From positions 1 through 64,000 of the forward strand of contig DDLV01000054.1 of assembly GCA_002340325.1 (NCBI GenBank): a stretch of 64,000 nt of DNA, given 5' to 3'. Below are positions 53,145-62,541 of this stretch, piece by piece. The notes beneath the pieces are model-generated. The model made no database searches. It was not told the origin of the DNA and saw only the letters and a program-made list of their open reading frames with translations. The DNA comes from Glaciecola sp. UBA2563 (GTDB taxonomy: Bacteria; Pseudomonadota; Gammaproteobacteria; Enterobacterales; Alteromonadaceae). Position 1 is the first letter of the stretch. Each line of letters opens with the position of its first letter. The position numbers and the translations under genes are program-made.

Positions 53145-54914
53145 TTATCGCCCCGCTGCCACTCCTTCTCTTCTGGGATCAGCACCGCCATACAGTTTTC
53201 CATCTTTTATCATGATAGCGTGTATACCTGAGTTCAAATCACGGACTTGAACATCATGACCTTTTTTAATTAATGCTGACTCGAGATTTGCAATACTAGT
53301 TCCTTTTTCCAAAGCTGTGTAGTCATTGCGATTGGTAATACGCGGAAACTCAATTGCCGATTGGATATCCATACCGTAGTCGAGGACGTTAATAATTGTC
53401 TGCGCTACGTAGCTGATAATACGACTACCACCAGGCGACCCTACTATCAACTTCAGATTGCCATCTTTATCGAATACCATGGTGGGCGACATTGAGCTTC
53501 GTGGTCGTTTATTAGCTTCAACTCTATTTAGCACTGGTACGCCATCTCTATCGGGATCCAACGAAAAGTCAGTGAGTTGGTTGTTTAACATAAATCCATC
53601 CACCATCAGTCCAGAACCGAACATAAACTCGACACTGGTGGTCATAGAAACCGCATTGCCTTGTTTATCTACAATACTGATATGACTGGTGTTGCTTAAT
53701 TCATATGCATTGTCTTTTCCAACACTTAGCGCGGAATAAGGCTTACCTGGTTTAGCTTTTGTCCAAGGCTTTTGCATTGAGATAAGAGAAGCGCGCTCAT
53801 TCATATAACGTGGATTTACCAACGGCACTGGTGAAATCCCCAAAAATGCCAAATCTGCAATAAAATGGGCTCGATCAGCATATGCCAGTGCACTTGCTTG
53901 ACTGTAAAGATGCACAAATTCAGCAGAATCAGGTGCATATTTTGATAAGTCAAAACGCTCTAACCCTTTGAGGATATGCATGACAGAGACGCCTCCGCTA
54001 CTGGGCGGTGCCATTCCACATACTTTGTAGCTGCGATAAAAACCGCACATGGGGCTGCGTTTTACCGCCTGATATTGCGCTAAATCTTTAGTAGAAAGTG
54101 AGCCTGGATTGATTGACGCAAACCTGACGGTATCTGAAATTTTCTGCGCTAGTTCACCCGTATAAAAATAGTCAGCACCTTCATTTGCGATGCCCGTTAA
54201 TGCCTTAGCTAATCCCTTATTTTGACGCACAAAACCTTCTTTCAAGAAATCGTCTTGGTATTTAAAATAAGATGCCGATTCAACAAACGCATGTAAACCC
54301 GGATGAATATCTATTGCCAATAAACGTGCCAACCTAGGACTTACTTCAAATCCCACTGTTGATTGCTCGATGGCGTCATCAAACAATTCACTCCAGTTGA
54401 GTTTGCCATGTGCTTGGTGTGCCATTTCCATTGCCCTTAATACACCAGGGACACCTACCGAGTTGCCGCCTACGACAGCATCGCGCCACGACATTGTGTT
54501 GCCATCTTTCTCGAACATATTTGCATCTGCTGCCGCTGGCGCTGTCTCTCTGCCATCATAAGTGAATAGTCTTTGTTTTTGGTTGTCCCAGTATAGAATG
54601 AAAGCACCTCCACCAATCCCCGATGATTGCGGCTCGACCAGTGTAAGCATTGCCTGTATAGCTATTGCTGCATCAATCGCAGAACCGCCCTGCTCTATAA
54701 TCCGCTTGCCTGCCCAAGTAGCATAGGGGTTTGCGCTAGACACCATAAATTCTGTGGCAGATGAAAGTTTATTATCAGCAACACCGGTGGCTGCTTCTGG
54801 CTCGCGATCTTCTCGCGCAGGTGCTTCAAGTTTTGCCGTTTGAGCGACACAAGCAGTTTGAAATAAACACAATCCAAGGAAAAAAAGCAGTAACAAGTTG
54901 GAGCGATGATTCAT
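53145..54914 (-). CDS. ggt: Gamma-glutamyltransferase
   Basis: Cleaves glutathione and other gamma-glutamyl compounds outside the cytosol. 589 residues. The N-terminus has a lipobox (LCLFQTAC, Cys at about 22), so this copy is likely lipid-anchored. The large subunit runs to about 405; the self-cleavage and catalytic Thr is in ELSNTSHISIVDKQGNAVSMT. The small subunit has the GGSRI-containing VGSPGGSRIISYVAQ near 490. The enoyl-CoA hydratase ends 1 base upstream on the same strand. Confidence 0.93.
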   Translation of the reverse strand: MNHRSNLLLLFFLGLCLFQTACVAQTAKLEAPAREDREPEAATGVADNKLSSATEFMVSSANPYATWAGKRIIEQGGSAIDAAIAIQAMLTLVEPQSSGIGGGAFILYWDNQKQRLFTYDGRETAPAAADANMFEKDGNTMSWRDAVVGGNSVGVPGVLRAMEMAHQAHGKLNWSELFDDAIEQSTVGFEVSPRLARLLAIDIHPGLHAFVESASYFKYQDDFLKEGFVRQNKGLAKALTGIANEGADYFYTGELAQKISDTVRFASINPGSLSTKDLAQYQAVKRSPMCGFYRSYKVCGMAPPSSGGVSVMHILKGLERFDLSKYAPDSAEFVHLYSQASALAYADRAHFIADLAFLGISPVPLVNPRYMNERASLISMQKPWTKAKPGKPYSALSVGKDNAYELSNTSHISIVDKQGNAVSMTTSVEFMFGSGLMVDGFMLNNQLTDFSLDPDRDGVPVLNRVEANKRPRSSMSPTMVFDKDGNLKLIVGSPGGSRIISYVAQTIINVLDYGMDIQSAIEFPRITNRNDYTALEKGTSIANLESALIKKGHDVQVRDLNSGIHAIMIKDGKLYGGADPRREGVAAGR

Positions 54915-54915
54915 A

Positions 54916-55671
54916 TTACTCTCTGAATATTTTTTGATTAACGGGTCGTTTGTCTAAAAAAGCACTGAATGCTTCTTGTGCTGAAGCTCGCTGCATCGCA
55001 GATGCAAACACTTCTAACTCTACATCTATATGTGACTTAATAAATGTTTTATTACTCTTAAGAAGCTTTTTCGTATCAATTAGCGCTGTTCGAGGCTTAT
55101 TTCTGAGTTTTGTAACAACGTCGTCTACCGTTTGCTGTAAATCGTCAGCGGAACTTTCGGTGATGATTTCACATTCTTTTGCGACGTCGACGTCAAAAAA
55201 CTCACCTAACATTAGTAATTTTGCTGCCTTCAAATGTCCAGCAAATCTCGGAATGAGATAACTTGATGCATATTCGGGGACCAGGCCCAAATTGATAAAC
55301 GGCATTGCAAATTTGGCATTTTTGTGAGCATACACAAAATCACAGTGCAACAGCATGGTAGTACCTATCCCAACCGCAAGGCCTTCAACTTTAGCTACCA
55401 CTGGCACGTCACAATTTAGCAACGCTTGCATGAATTTAACAGTCTCATTAACGCCTGTTGTGCTTTGTGCAGATGCAAACTCAGCAACATCATTGCCTGA
55501 TGTAAAGACACCATTGATACCTTCTATGACAACTACGCGTACGTCGCCGTCTTTTGCACTATTAATCGCGTCCGCCATCGCTTTGTACATGCTAGGCGTC
55601 AACGCATTTTTTTTATCAGGTCGATTGATCGTGACCGTCAGAACTTCATCGTTATTTTTAACTGTAATCAT
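54916..55671 (-). CDS. Enoyl-CoA hydratase/isomerase family protein
   Basis: 251-residue crotonase-fold protein. The oxyanion-hole motifs are GVFTSGNDVAEF near 58-69 and VEGLAVGIGTTMLLHCDFVYAH near 93-114. The glutamate pair of true hydratases is not clear, so isomerase or another crotonase activity is possible. The start region MITVKNNDEVLTVTINRPDKKNALT is typical. It lies directly before ggt, so they may share a transcript although no functional link is apparent. Confidence 0.85.
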   Translation of the reverse strand: MITVKNNDEVLTVTINRPDKKNALTPSMYKAMADAINSAKDGDVRVVVIEGINGVFTSGNDVAEFASAQSTTGVNETVKFMQALLNCDVPVVAKVEGLAVGIGTTMLLHCDFVYAHKNAKFAMPFINLGLVPEYASSYLIPRFAGHLKAAKLLMLGEFFDVDVAKECEIITESSADDLQQTVDDVVTKLRNKPRTALIDTKKLLKSNKTFIKSHIDVELEVFASAMQRASAQEAFSAFLDKRPVNQKIFRE

Positions 55672-55811
55672 CTACAACTCTTACATTTGAAAACGGATTT
55701 TCTATCATTACAGCAAAGGTTAATGAATTACTTCCATTACCTTAGCTTTGAGATCATGTTAGCATTCGCGTCGAAGATTTCACAACACGCCGAATTATTT
55801 AACGTAAAGCA

Positions 55812-56432
55812 ATGCCGAACCGACCACAAATAAATAAACATTCGTTAGGTGCTGTTAACCTTAAAAATGGCTTGTCGTTTTTCATTATTCTATTGTTAAG
55901 TGCGATTGTGTTTATCTGGCCAGACGCCAATCCACATTTAGAATTCAATCGCATCAACCTGCAACAACATGAATATTATCGACTGTTCACATCGAGTTTA
56001 GTACACAACAACATTCATCATCTATGGCTTAATCTTCTCGGCGGTCTTTTGCTCTATTTACTGTTTTTTGAGCACTTTACACCCATCAACCAGATCGTTG
56101 TCTTCATTATCTGTAGTTTATCCGTCAGCATAGGAATTTTTTACTTTTCATCATTTGATATCTACATGGGACTTTCGGGATATCTTCATGGTATTTTTGC
56201 ATGGGCAGTGCTCAAAGAACTTTTATCAAAGCGAAAAAGCGCATGGCTACTCGCGATAGTTGGCATTGCGAAACTGGTGCACGAACAAGTTGCTGAACAA
56301 TCACAGCCACAGGAAACACTTATCGGCATCGCTATTGCAACCGATGCACACTTATTTGGTGCACTCGGCGGCGTTTTACTCTGCCTTTTCACACTTACTT
56401 TGACTAAACTGCGCGTAATTCAATCACAATAA
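55812..56432 (+). CDS. rrtA: Rhombosortase (GlyGly-CTERM processing rhomboid protease)
   Basis: 206-residue rhomboid-family intramembrane serine protease with about six spans. The oxyanion HN pair is in VHNNIHHLWLN (near 64-74), the nucleophile S122 in MGLSGYLHGIF and the histidine H180 in ATDAHLFGALGG. This short core without the extra rhomboid TM and with Leu-Ser-Gly-xx-His-Gly is the rhombosortase pattern. Its partners end in GlyGly-CTERM tails; one such tail is encoded at 43650-43742. Confidence 0.85.
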   Translation: MPNRPQINKHSLGAVNLKNGLSFFIILLLSAIVFIWPDANPHLEFNRINLQQHEYYRLFTSSLVHNNIHHLWLNLLGGLLLYLLFFEHFTPINQIVVFIICSLSVSIGIFYFSSFDIYMGLSGYLHGIFAWAVLKELLSKRKSAWLLAIVGIAKLVHEQVAEQSQPQETLIGIAIATDAHLFGALGGVLLCLFTLTLTKLRVIQSQ

Positions 56433-56447
56433 CAAGCGCATGTTTAA

Positions 56448-58931
56448 CTATAAATTTTCTTCAAACAGTTTATAAATTCTTCTGTATTCATCTAACCATG
56501 AACTCGGTTGCACAAACCCATGCGGCTCGACAGGATAAATAGCCGTTTCAAAATCTTCTTTTTCTAACTCAATCAAACGTTGGACGAGTCGAACGACATC
56601 AACAAAAAATACATTATTGTCTACCATAGGCGCATTGATAAGCAGTGATTCTTCAAGCCCTTCGGCAAAGTAGATAGGTGAACTTCTTTCATAAGCAATC
56701 GGATCGACATTTGGAGTATTTAAGATATTGGAGGTGTATGGCGTGTTGTAATGCGCCCAATCAGTGACTGGTCGTAACGCTGCACCTGCTTTGTATAGGT
56801 CAGGCTCTGTAAACAACGCCATAAAGGTTAAAAACCCTCCGTACGAGCCTCCATATGCCCCTATTTTATCTCTATCTACATTTGTGTTTTCAACAAGCCA
56901 ATTGACACCGTCAACATTGTCTTGAATTTCAGATTTCCCCATATGACGATAGATAGCAGTGCGCCAATCTCTTCCATAACCTGCAGACGCTCTGAAGTCC
57001 ATGTCTAAAACAACATATCCTTGTTTCACCAAAAACGTGTGAAACATGAACTCTCTAAAGTAGCTTGACCATCCCAAGTGCGCATTTTGAAGGTATCCTG
57101 CACCGTGATTAAACACCACTGCGCGTCTTTTTTCAGTATCAACGTCATCAGGCAAATAGATGCGCGAATAAATCGGCTGTTCTGTGTGGCTAGAGGGCAC
57201 CGGCACTATTTGTGGAGACACCCAATCTATGGACAAGAATTCATCACTTATAGTACTGGTGAGTTTTTCTGCAGAAGCATTGTCTTGCAGACGCAACGCA
57301 TAAAGCTCTGGCGGTCGCACTAGCTTGCTATGGGTTAACACTAATGAATTTTCGGTCGGACTAATAGCGTAATCGGTCATTCCGTTGAGGTTCGTCAGTG
57401 CCTTACTTTCGTCGGTATTCATATCGTACTGATAGATTTCGTAGATACCGGGATGTTTTTTGTTTGCTTTGTAAAGAAAAAAGCTATCGTCTTTACTCAA
57501 ATAAACATTATCAACAACAAATCTACCGCTAGTTATAGCAGATTTTTCTTGCGTCAGTGGCTTTATGTAAAGCTGAGAATAACCGCTTTCTTCACTTAAA
57601 AAATACAGGGTTTCAACATTGTTAAACCACCCAAATTGATTAAAACGATAATTTATCCATGCACTATCCTGCATCCTATGCTGAACATTTAACTTTGCAG
57701 AATCAGGTGAAACCGTCACCAACCATCGATCTTTATTGTCCCAAGCCTCTAGCATAATCGCCGCTTGCTGACTGGAACTGTGCCATTTGATAGGATCTTC
57801 AGTGGCATACCAGTCGAATAACAACCCGATATCGCGCGGTAGTCTGTTAACTTTATATTCTTCACCACGAGCCTTTGCATTTTCACGTTTTACATCTGCC
57901 AAAACATCCTCGTTGTAACCTGGCAACGCCTTATATGACAGGGTCTTGATTTCGCCGGTAGCGACATTGATCAAATCAATTTGATGACTAATAGGACTTG
58001 CGTCTGCCACCCGTTGCCGCACCGATTGCGCCTTGATTCGACCATCCTCTTCTATGTAATCCGGCATTATATCCGTTTCATTTCTCGTCGGACTGTCTTT
58101 TGTCGATGCAATCAACGCCCACTTTCCATCTGGCGATAGACTGGCTAAAACCAATCTATGTGTTTTATTCAAGTACACCTCGGTCGTCCCAAAACTCGGG
58201 TTCATTTGTTCAAGTTCACGTTTTGCTTTTTCAATATCAGCTCTGTTTTTTCGCTGTACATTTTCGTACTGAATGAGTCTAAGTTGTTCTTGCGCGATAT
58301 AGTCTTTGGGAGGCTTGACAGCTAGTGGCTTGTCGGCGTAATGCCATGTTAAATGTTGCGTTTTTAGTCCAGTTGTGACGTCTATACTATAGAAGCTATT
58401 ACTGTTTCGTACTGATACGCCCGCCCCCTGAAAATACGAAAGACCTGAGTATGTATTTGTATCCCTCGTGAGCTGTTGTATTTGTTCACTCCCTCTTTGC
58501 TTTACAAAAACATTACCTTCAAAAATCCAGCTTACAAAAGTCATTTCGGGTGAATCAATGTATTCATCAAAGTGGAATTGATGCAATTGCTCAAGCGCAA
58601 TGCTCTCACCATTTCCTTGTCCAGCATCAGTTTTATAAAAATCACGTACAACGCTGTTTTCTCTTTTTCTTTGATAAATAATACTGTCGCTATCAGGCGC
58701 AAAACCTGCAGCTTCTGGTTGCCTGCCAAGCCAATCAGGGTCTGACATGATCTGTTTTAGCGTGAGGGAAACCGTTGCCTTATTTTGTTCATTCGATACC
58801 GGGCTATCCTGCGCAATTATTTGTGTATTAAATTCTGGCAAATCGACTGTTGGCCTGAGGTCAGCAGTAGAGGTGCAACTAAATGAGAATGCTATAAAAA
58901 ATAAGAGAACGTAATTTTTTTTGTGATGCAT
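56448..58931 (-). CDS. S9-family peptidase lipoprotein with DPP-IV-like architecture
   Basis: 827 residues. The N-terminal lipobox is FIAFSFSC (lipid Cys at 19). A beta-propeller region spans about 60-560, and an alpha/beta-hydrolase domain about 580-827 with S696 in GGSYGGFL, D771 in MVDNNV and H804 in EPHGF. The stretch before the Asp reads INAP where most relatives have HG, a small departure. It is probably an exopeptidase in the envelope. It is convergent with rhombosortase with 15 bases between. Confidence 0.86.
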   Translation of the reverse strand: MHHKKNYVLLFFIAFSFSCTSTADLRPTVDLPEFNTQIIAQDSPVSNEQNKATVSLTLKQIMSDPDWLGRQPEAAGFAPDSDSIIYQRKRENSVVRDFYKTDAGQGNGESIALEQLHQFHFDEYIDSPEMTFVSWIFEGNVFVKQRGSEQIQQLTRDTNTYSGLSYFQGAGVSVRNSNSFYSIDVTTGLKTQHLTWHYADKPLAVKPPKDYIAQEQLRLIQYENVQRKNRADIEKAKRELEQMNPSFGTTEVYLNKTHRLVLASLSPDGKWALIASTKDSPTRNETDIMPDYIEEDGRIKAQSVRQRVADASPISHQIDLINVATGEIKTLSYKALPGYNEDVLADVKRENAKARGEEYKVNRLPRDIGLLFDWYATEDPIKWHSSSQQAAIMLEAWDNKDRWLVTVSPDSAKLNVQHRMQDSAWINYRFNQFGWFNNVETLYFLSEESGYSQLYIKPLTQEKSAITSGRFVVDNVYLSKDDSFFLYKANKKHPGIYEIYQYDMNTDESKALTNLNGMTDYAISPTENSLVLTHSKLVRPPELYALRLQDNASAEKLTSTISDEFLSIDWVSPQIVPVPSSHTEQPIYSRIYLPDDVDTEKRRAVVFNHGAGYLQNAHLGWSSYFREFMFHTFLVKQGYVVLDMDFRASAGYGRDWRTAIYRHMGKSEIQDNVDGVNWLVENTNVDRDKIGAYGGSYGGFLTFMALFTEPDLYKAGAALRPVTDWAHYNTPYTSNILNTPNVDPIAYERSSPIYFAEGLEESLLINAPMVDNNVFFVDVVRLVQRLIELEKEDFETAIYPVEPHGFVQPSSWLDEYRRIYKLFEENL

Positions 58932-59123
58932 GTGATACCTGCAAGTGGTCGATTTGTTCGCTTGGTAAAACCAAACTACTTAAGCATTTTAATTTTAGTA
59001 AGTAATTTAGGAACATAGAAATCAAATATTTCTGAAGTAGCATTTTAGAGTGATATGATCTAAATACCATCATCAGGATTATGAAACTTCAAATACGAAA
59101 GCACGGCCAAAGAAAAGCGAATC

Positions 59124-59675
59124 ATGAAAAACATTATTAAACAAATCATACTCATAACTTCACTGACGATTTCCGTATCTAGTCATGCGATGACCGACTG
59201 TCCAGATGTCTTAAAGCATATCAAACGCAAACTCAACTCCCAGGAAACGGTCAACCTTTGTGAATCCTATAATGGCAGTGCCGTTCTGTTCGTTAATACT
59301 GCAAGCAAATGCGGTTTTACACCACAGTTCGAAGGACTTGAAAAGCTCTACAGTGAATTTAAGGACCAAGGCCTTGTTATATTAGGGTTTCCATCTCACT
59401 CTTTTAACCAGGAACACGCTGACGAAGCTCAAACTGCTGAGCTATGCGAGCTAACGTATGGCGTTAATTTCCCGATGTTTGAAACAGTGTCAGTAAAAGG
59501 CGATGACGCCGACCCGTTATTTGCGCAGTTGAAGAGAAAAACGGGAAAGGAGCCTAAATGGAATTTTAACAAGTTTCTGATGAACAAATCCGGGGATATA
59601 TTCACACATTATGGTAGTAGCGTGAAACCAAGTGATGAGGAATTCCGGAGTGATATAAAAAACGCGTTAAAGTAA
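59124..59675 (+). CDS. Exported glutathione peroxidase-like protein
   Basis: 183 residues with a signal peptide (about 1-22, VSSHA). The thioredoxin-fold GPX motif has peroxidatic cysteine C63 in NTASKCGFTPQFEGLE. The second motif reads LGFPSHSFNQE instead of the usual GFPCNQFGxQE, and the resolving-type cysteine is in CELTYGVNFPMF. The WNFNKFLMN motif is present. The cysteine is encoded by TGC, so it is not a selenoprotein. The periplasmic location and missing second Cys suggest a thioredoxin-fold peroxidase that uses a thiol-disulfide partner rather than glutathione. Confidence 0.85.
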   Translation: MKNIIKQIILITSLTISVSSHAMTDCPDVLKHIKRKLNSQETVNLCESYNGSAVLFVNTASKCGFTPQFEGLEKLYSEFKDQGLVILGFPSHSFNQEHADEAQTAELCELTYGVNFPMFETVSVKGDDADPLFAQLKRKTGKEPKWNFNKFLMNKSGDIFTHYGSSVKPSDEEFRSDIKNALK

Positions 59676-59918
59676 TCGCTAGAAATACGCAAGGCACGCA
59701 GTAGATGACAAATCATTTCCTATCGGATTAAAGAAGTGATTGAAGGAGAATGTAGCTTCCGGTTCAGACGATCTGACAAAACAAAATAAAATAAACATAA
59801 TTTTTACAAATATTTAAGTTATTTTTAATATTATTGCAGGAAATATGAGTATGTATATATATACTTAAATAACGTGTAAACGTGAGTTATCGTTTTGTTG
59901 TATGCAAGGGGCATCAAT

Positions 59919-60209
59919 ATGTTAACGAATGAAGCCAAAAAATTCTTCAATGTCGCGGATCATCACAGGATGGTTTATGACAAACAAAAAAGTAACTGGA
60001 AAGTTAGACACGGCATTGATATGGATGATCTTTACTACACAGAATACAACAATAAAAACGAAGTTATCGCAATCTACCATGCCTTTCATCACGTAAGTCT
60101 GGAACCCCCCAAATTGATATACAAACAAGGATGGACGAAATATGATCCCCACAACAAAATAGTGGATGGAGGATACCACTACCCTTTCAAGTCAGAACGT
60201 ACTTTTTGA
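59919..60209 (+). CDS. Small protein of unknown function
   Basis: 96 residues from ATG 59919, chosen over 59895 because AAGGGG precedes it. It is rich in Tyr, His and Lys (DDLYYTEYNNKNE, HAFHHVSLEPPKLIYKQGW) with no membrane segment or signal peptide. It lacks cysteine and shows no motif I know. The upstream region 59676-59918 is AT-rich and holds no other gene. No function is assigned. Confidence 0.6.
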   Translation: MLTNEAKKFFNVADHHRMVYDKQKSNWKVRHGIDMDDLYYTEYNNKNEVIAIYHAFHHVSLEPPKLIYKQGWTKYDPHNKIVDGGYHYPFKSERTF

Positions 60210-60284
60210 AATGTCTGGAGGCGGTTTTACTTTCTAAAAACACCTAGTTGTGTAGACGATAAATTACTGCTGATTTTCAGGCAA

Positions 60285-60308
60285 TAAAAAGCCCCACCGA
60301 AGTGGGGC
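60285..60308 (-). terminator. Terminator of azoR
   Basis: GCCCCAC / GTGGGGC stem with a short loop and five Ts on the minus strand, about 60 bases after the azoR stop. Confidence 0.8.
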
Positions 60309-60367
60309 ATCAACACACTCAACTAGGAACACACGCTGATTGGCCAGTTGATAACCAATCAGTACTA

Positions 60368-60982
60368 TTAATAGTCTGTAACCATGGTGAAAAGTTCACT
60401 AATATTTGCATCAAAGTTTTTCCATGCGTCTGATGCAGACGTATCACCCATCGCTAAACCCTCGATATATATGAAGTTTATATCCTCAAAGCCAATGAAT
60501 TCTAAAAAATTTTTAATGTAATCGCTTTGAGTATCCATCGGCGTTCCTTGGTATTTACCGCCTCGCGCTGCCAATATCGTCGCTTTTTTACCCGTTACCA
60601 GGCCTTTGGGGCCTTTTGAGGTGTATTCAAAAGTTTTTCCTGCCCGTGCAATGCGATCAAAATAGGCTTTTAATGTCGATGGGATTCCAAAATTATACAT
60701 CGGAACTGCAAGCACGACCTCGTCCGAGCTAAACAATTGTTCGATAAAATGATCGCTATGGTTAGCCAATGCTTCCTGTGAAGAACTCCTTTCTGACGCA
60801 TTGGTACGCCACGCCTGCATCTCTTCTGCACTCAAATGCGGTAGGCCGTAATCATTAAGATCCAGCTCAGTAATATTTGCAGGTTTGTTTTCATTAAGCG
60901 CTTTTATATATTTCTTGGCCGCTTTATTACTGTTACCTGCAGCACCGTTAAGACTTGAATTTATGACTAAAACTGATTTCAT
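60368..60982 (-). CDS. azoR: FMN-dependent NADH-azoreductase
   Basis: 204-residue flavodoxin-fold reductase that reduces quinones and azo compounds with NADH. The FMN phosphate loop is NSSLNGAAGNSNKAAKKYI near 8-26, and the flavin-contacting PMYNFGIPSTLKAYFDRI lies near 95-112. Length equals E. coli AzoR (201). A thiol/electrophile stress role is likely; no regulator is beside it. Confidence 0.92.
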   Translation of the reverse strand: MKSVLVINSSLNGAAGNSNKAAKKYIKALNENKPANITELDLNDYGLPHLSAEEMQAWRTNASERSSSQEALANHSDHFIEQLFSSDEVVLAVPMYNFGIPSTLKAYFDRIARAGKTFEYTSKGPKGLVTGKKATILAARGGKYQGTPMDTQSDYIKNFLEFIGFEDINFIYIEGLAMGDTSASDAWKNFDANISELFTMVTDY

Positions 60983-61060
60983 AACACACTCGCTGTTTTT
61001 GAAGTTGTGTTAAGTGTAGTTTTCTTATTTATAAATGAATATTGCGAAATATTAGGTAAA

Positions 61061-62305
61061 TTATTCGATATTTTCGAAAGCTTGCGTGAAATCATCGATC
61101 AAGTCATGAATATCTTCAATACCAACCGATATTCGTACTAGATTGTCCTTAATACCCATTTCGTTTCGTTTTTGCGGACCGTTCTCATAAAATATTGTGG
61201 ACGCAACCGGCAACGCTAGGGTACGCGTATCCCCAAGATGTGTTGCTCTGAGGACTAGCGATAAGTTATTGAGGTAGCGCCTAAAGTCTATTGTCTCATC
61301 CAAACAAAAACTCAAGATAGCACCATATCGTCCACAAAAAAGCTGTTTAGCAAGATCGTGCTGAGGATGCCGTGATAGCCCCGGATAATTGACTGAGACA
61401 AATCGCTTATCCTCTGCCATAAATTCAGCCAATGCTAATGCATTTTGAGACGCCGTTTGCATGCGCATTGAAAGCGTTTCGAGGCCAATAGCAATAGGAT
61501 GCGCAGACGCTGGCGCAAGTGTAGCACCAATATCTCTCAATCCGCGTTTACGGATTTGCGTCATCCCCCATAAAGACACGTCGCTTACTTTATATTTTGC
61601 GCTAATATTTTGAAACGTGCGCCAATCAAAGGTTCCTAAATCAGTAACGACACCGCCAAGTACATTTCCATGTCCAGCAATATATTTGGTCAACGAGGTT
61701 ATATTAAGATGCGCCTTGACACTTTTGCTATCAAGCATAACTGACGGTGTCATCGTGTTGTCTAACACAAACAATACGTTATGTTGATGACAAATTTCGC
61801 CGATGGCAACAAGGTCAGCAACCTGCGTACCTGGGTTAGCTATCGATTCGCAAAAAAACAATTTAGTTTCTTGCCTTATCGCGTTCTTAACCATATTGGC
61901 GTCTGTAGTATCAACATATGTCACACAAATCCCAAAATTACCAAGGGCATCCATAAAACTCCGCGTATTGCCAAACAAATAACGACTGACAATAACGTGG
62001 TCACCGCTTCTTAAAAGACTAAAGAACACGGCGCTAATCGCTGCCATACCTGTCGAAAAACACGTTGACGCGACACCTGACTCCATTTCACAAAGAATAT
62101 TTTGTAACCCGACTATGCTCGGGGATGAAGAACGAGAGTAAACATGCCCTGGGATTTTGCCCTGAAAAACAGCTTCAAGCTCCTCAACAGCTTCGAAATC
62201 AAACAGCACTGAGTTTGATGTTGATTGATGGACTCCCCCTTGTTCAGGCTTATTAATGAGACGGTCTGCATGAACATGACGCGTCTGCGGGGAATATTTC
62301 TTCAC
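61061..62305 (-). CDS. Cys/Met metabolism PLP-dependent enzyme (gamma-synthase/sulfhydrylase type)
   Basis: 414 residues of the cystathionine gamma-synthase superfamily. The cofactor region has SRSSSPSIVGLQ near 58-69, the SGMAA-like STGMAAISAV near 84-93, and PLP lysine K207 in SLTKYIAGHGNVLGG. It could be O-succinylhomoserine sulfhydrylase, O-acetylhomoserine sulfhydrylase or gamma-synthase; sequence inspection does not decide. RBS AAGGACAGG precedes the start. A MITE sits 24 bases upstream and may supply the promoter. Confidence 0.85.
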   Translation of the reverse strand: MKKYSPQTRHVHADRLINKPEQGGVHQSTSNSVLFDFEAVEELEAVFQGKIPGHVYSRSSSPSIVGLQNILCEMESGVASTCFSTGMAAISAVFFSLLRSGDHVIVSRYLFGNTRSFMDALGNFGICVTYVDTTDANMVKNAIRQETKLFFCESIANPGTQVADLVAIGEICHQHNVLFVLDNTMTPSVMLDSKSVKAHLNITSLTKYIAGHGNVLGGVVTDLGTFDWRTFQNISAKYKVSDVSLWGMTQIRKRGLRDIGATLAPASAHPIAIGLETLSMRMQTASQNALALAEFMAEDKRFVSVNYPGLSRHPQHDLAKQLFCGRYGAILSFCLDETIDFRRYLNNLSLVLRATHLGDTRTLALPVASTIFYENGPQKRNEMGIKDNLVRISVGIEDIHDLIDDFTQAFENIE

Positions 62306-62329
62306 TTCAACCTGTCCTTATAGCTAGAA

Positions 62330-62437
62330 GAGTCTGTTTAACTTTGTTTATTTGGAACCACCAAACCACACTCATTTGTGATTGTCTGGTGAATAAATGA
62401 CCTGCTGCTCAAAATATAAACAAAGATAAACAGACTC
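62330..62437. mobile_element. 108-bp MITE, internally deleted relative of the 45195 element
   Basis: The ends GAGTCTGTTTAACTTTGTTTA and the reversed right end GAGTCTGTTTATCTTTGTTT form inverted repeats. The interior read right to left keeps GAGCAGCAGGTCATTTA, and then AAATGAGTGTGGTTTGGTGG, both present in the same order in the 265-bp element. The middle and right part of that element are absent. TA follows the right end; the left flank is AA. It encodes nothing. It lies between the PLP enzyme and the NRDE gene. Confidence 0.8.
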
Positions 62438-62541
62438 TATGGTCAAAATCGGCAGTTATTTTTGCTAGCGGATGTTAGCTCAGTTACAATGTGATGTATA
62501 GCCGCCATTTATTATATGTTATTGAAAAACGTCTTAATTAC

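Noticed and set aside
59308..59320. Selenocysteine glutathione peroxidase
   Set aside because: The peroxidatic codon is TGC (Cys), with no TGA and no SECIS-like need.
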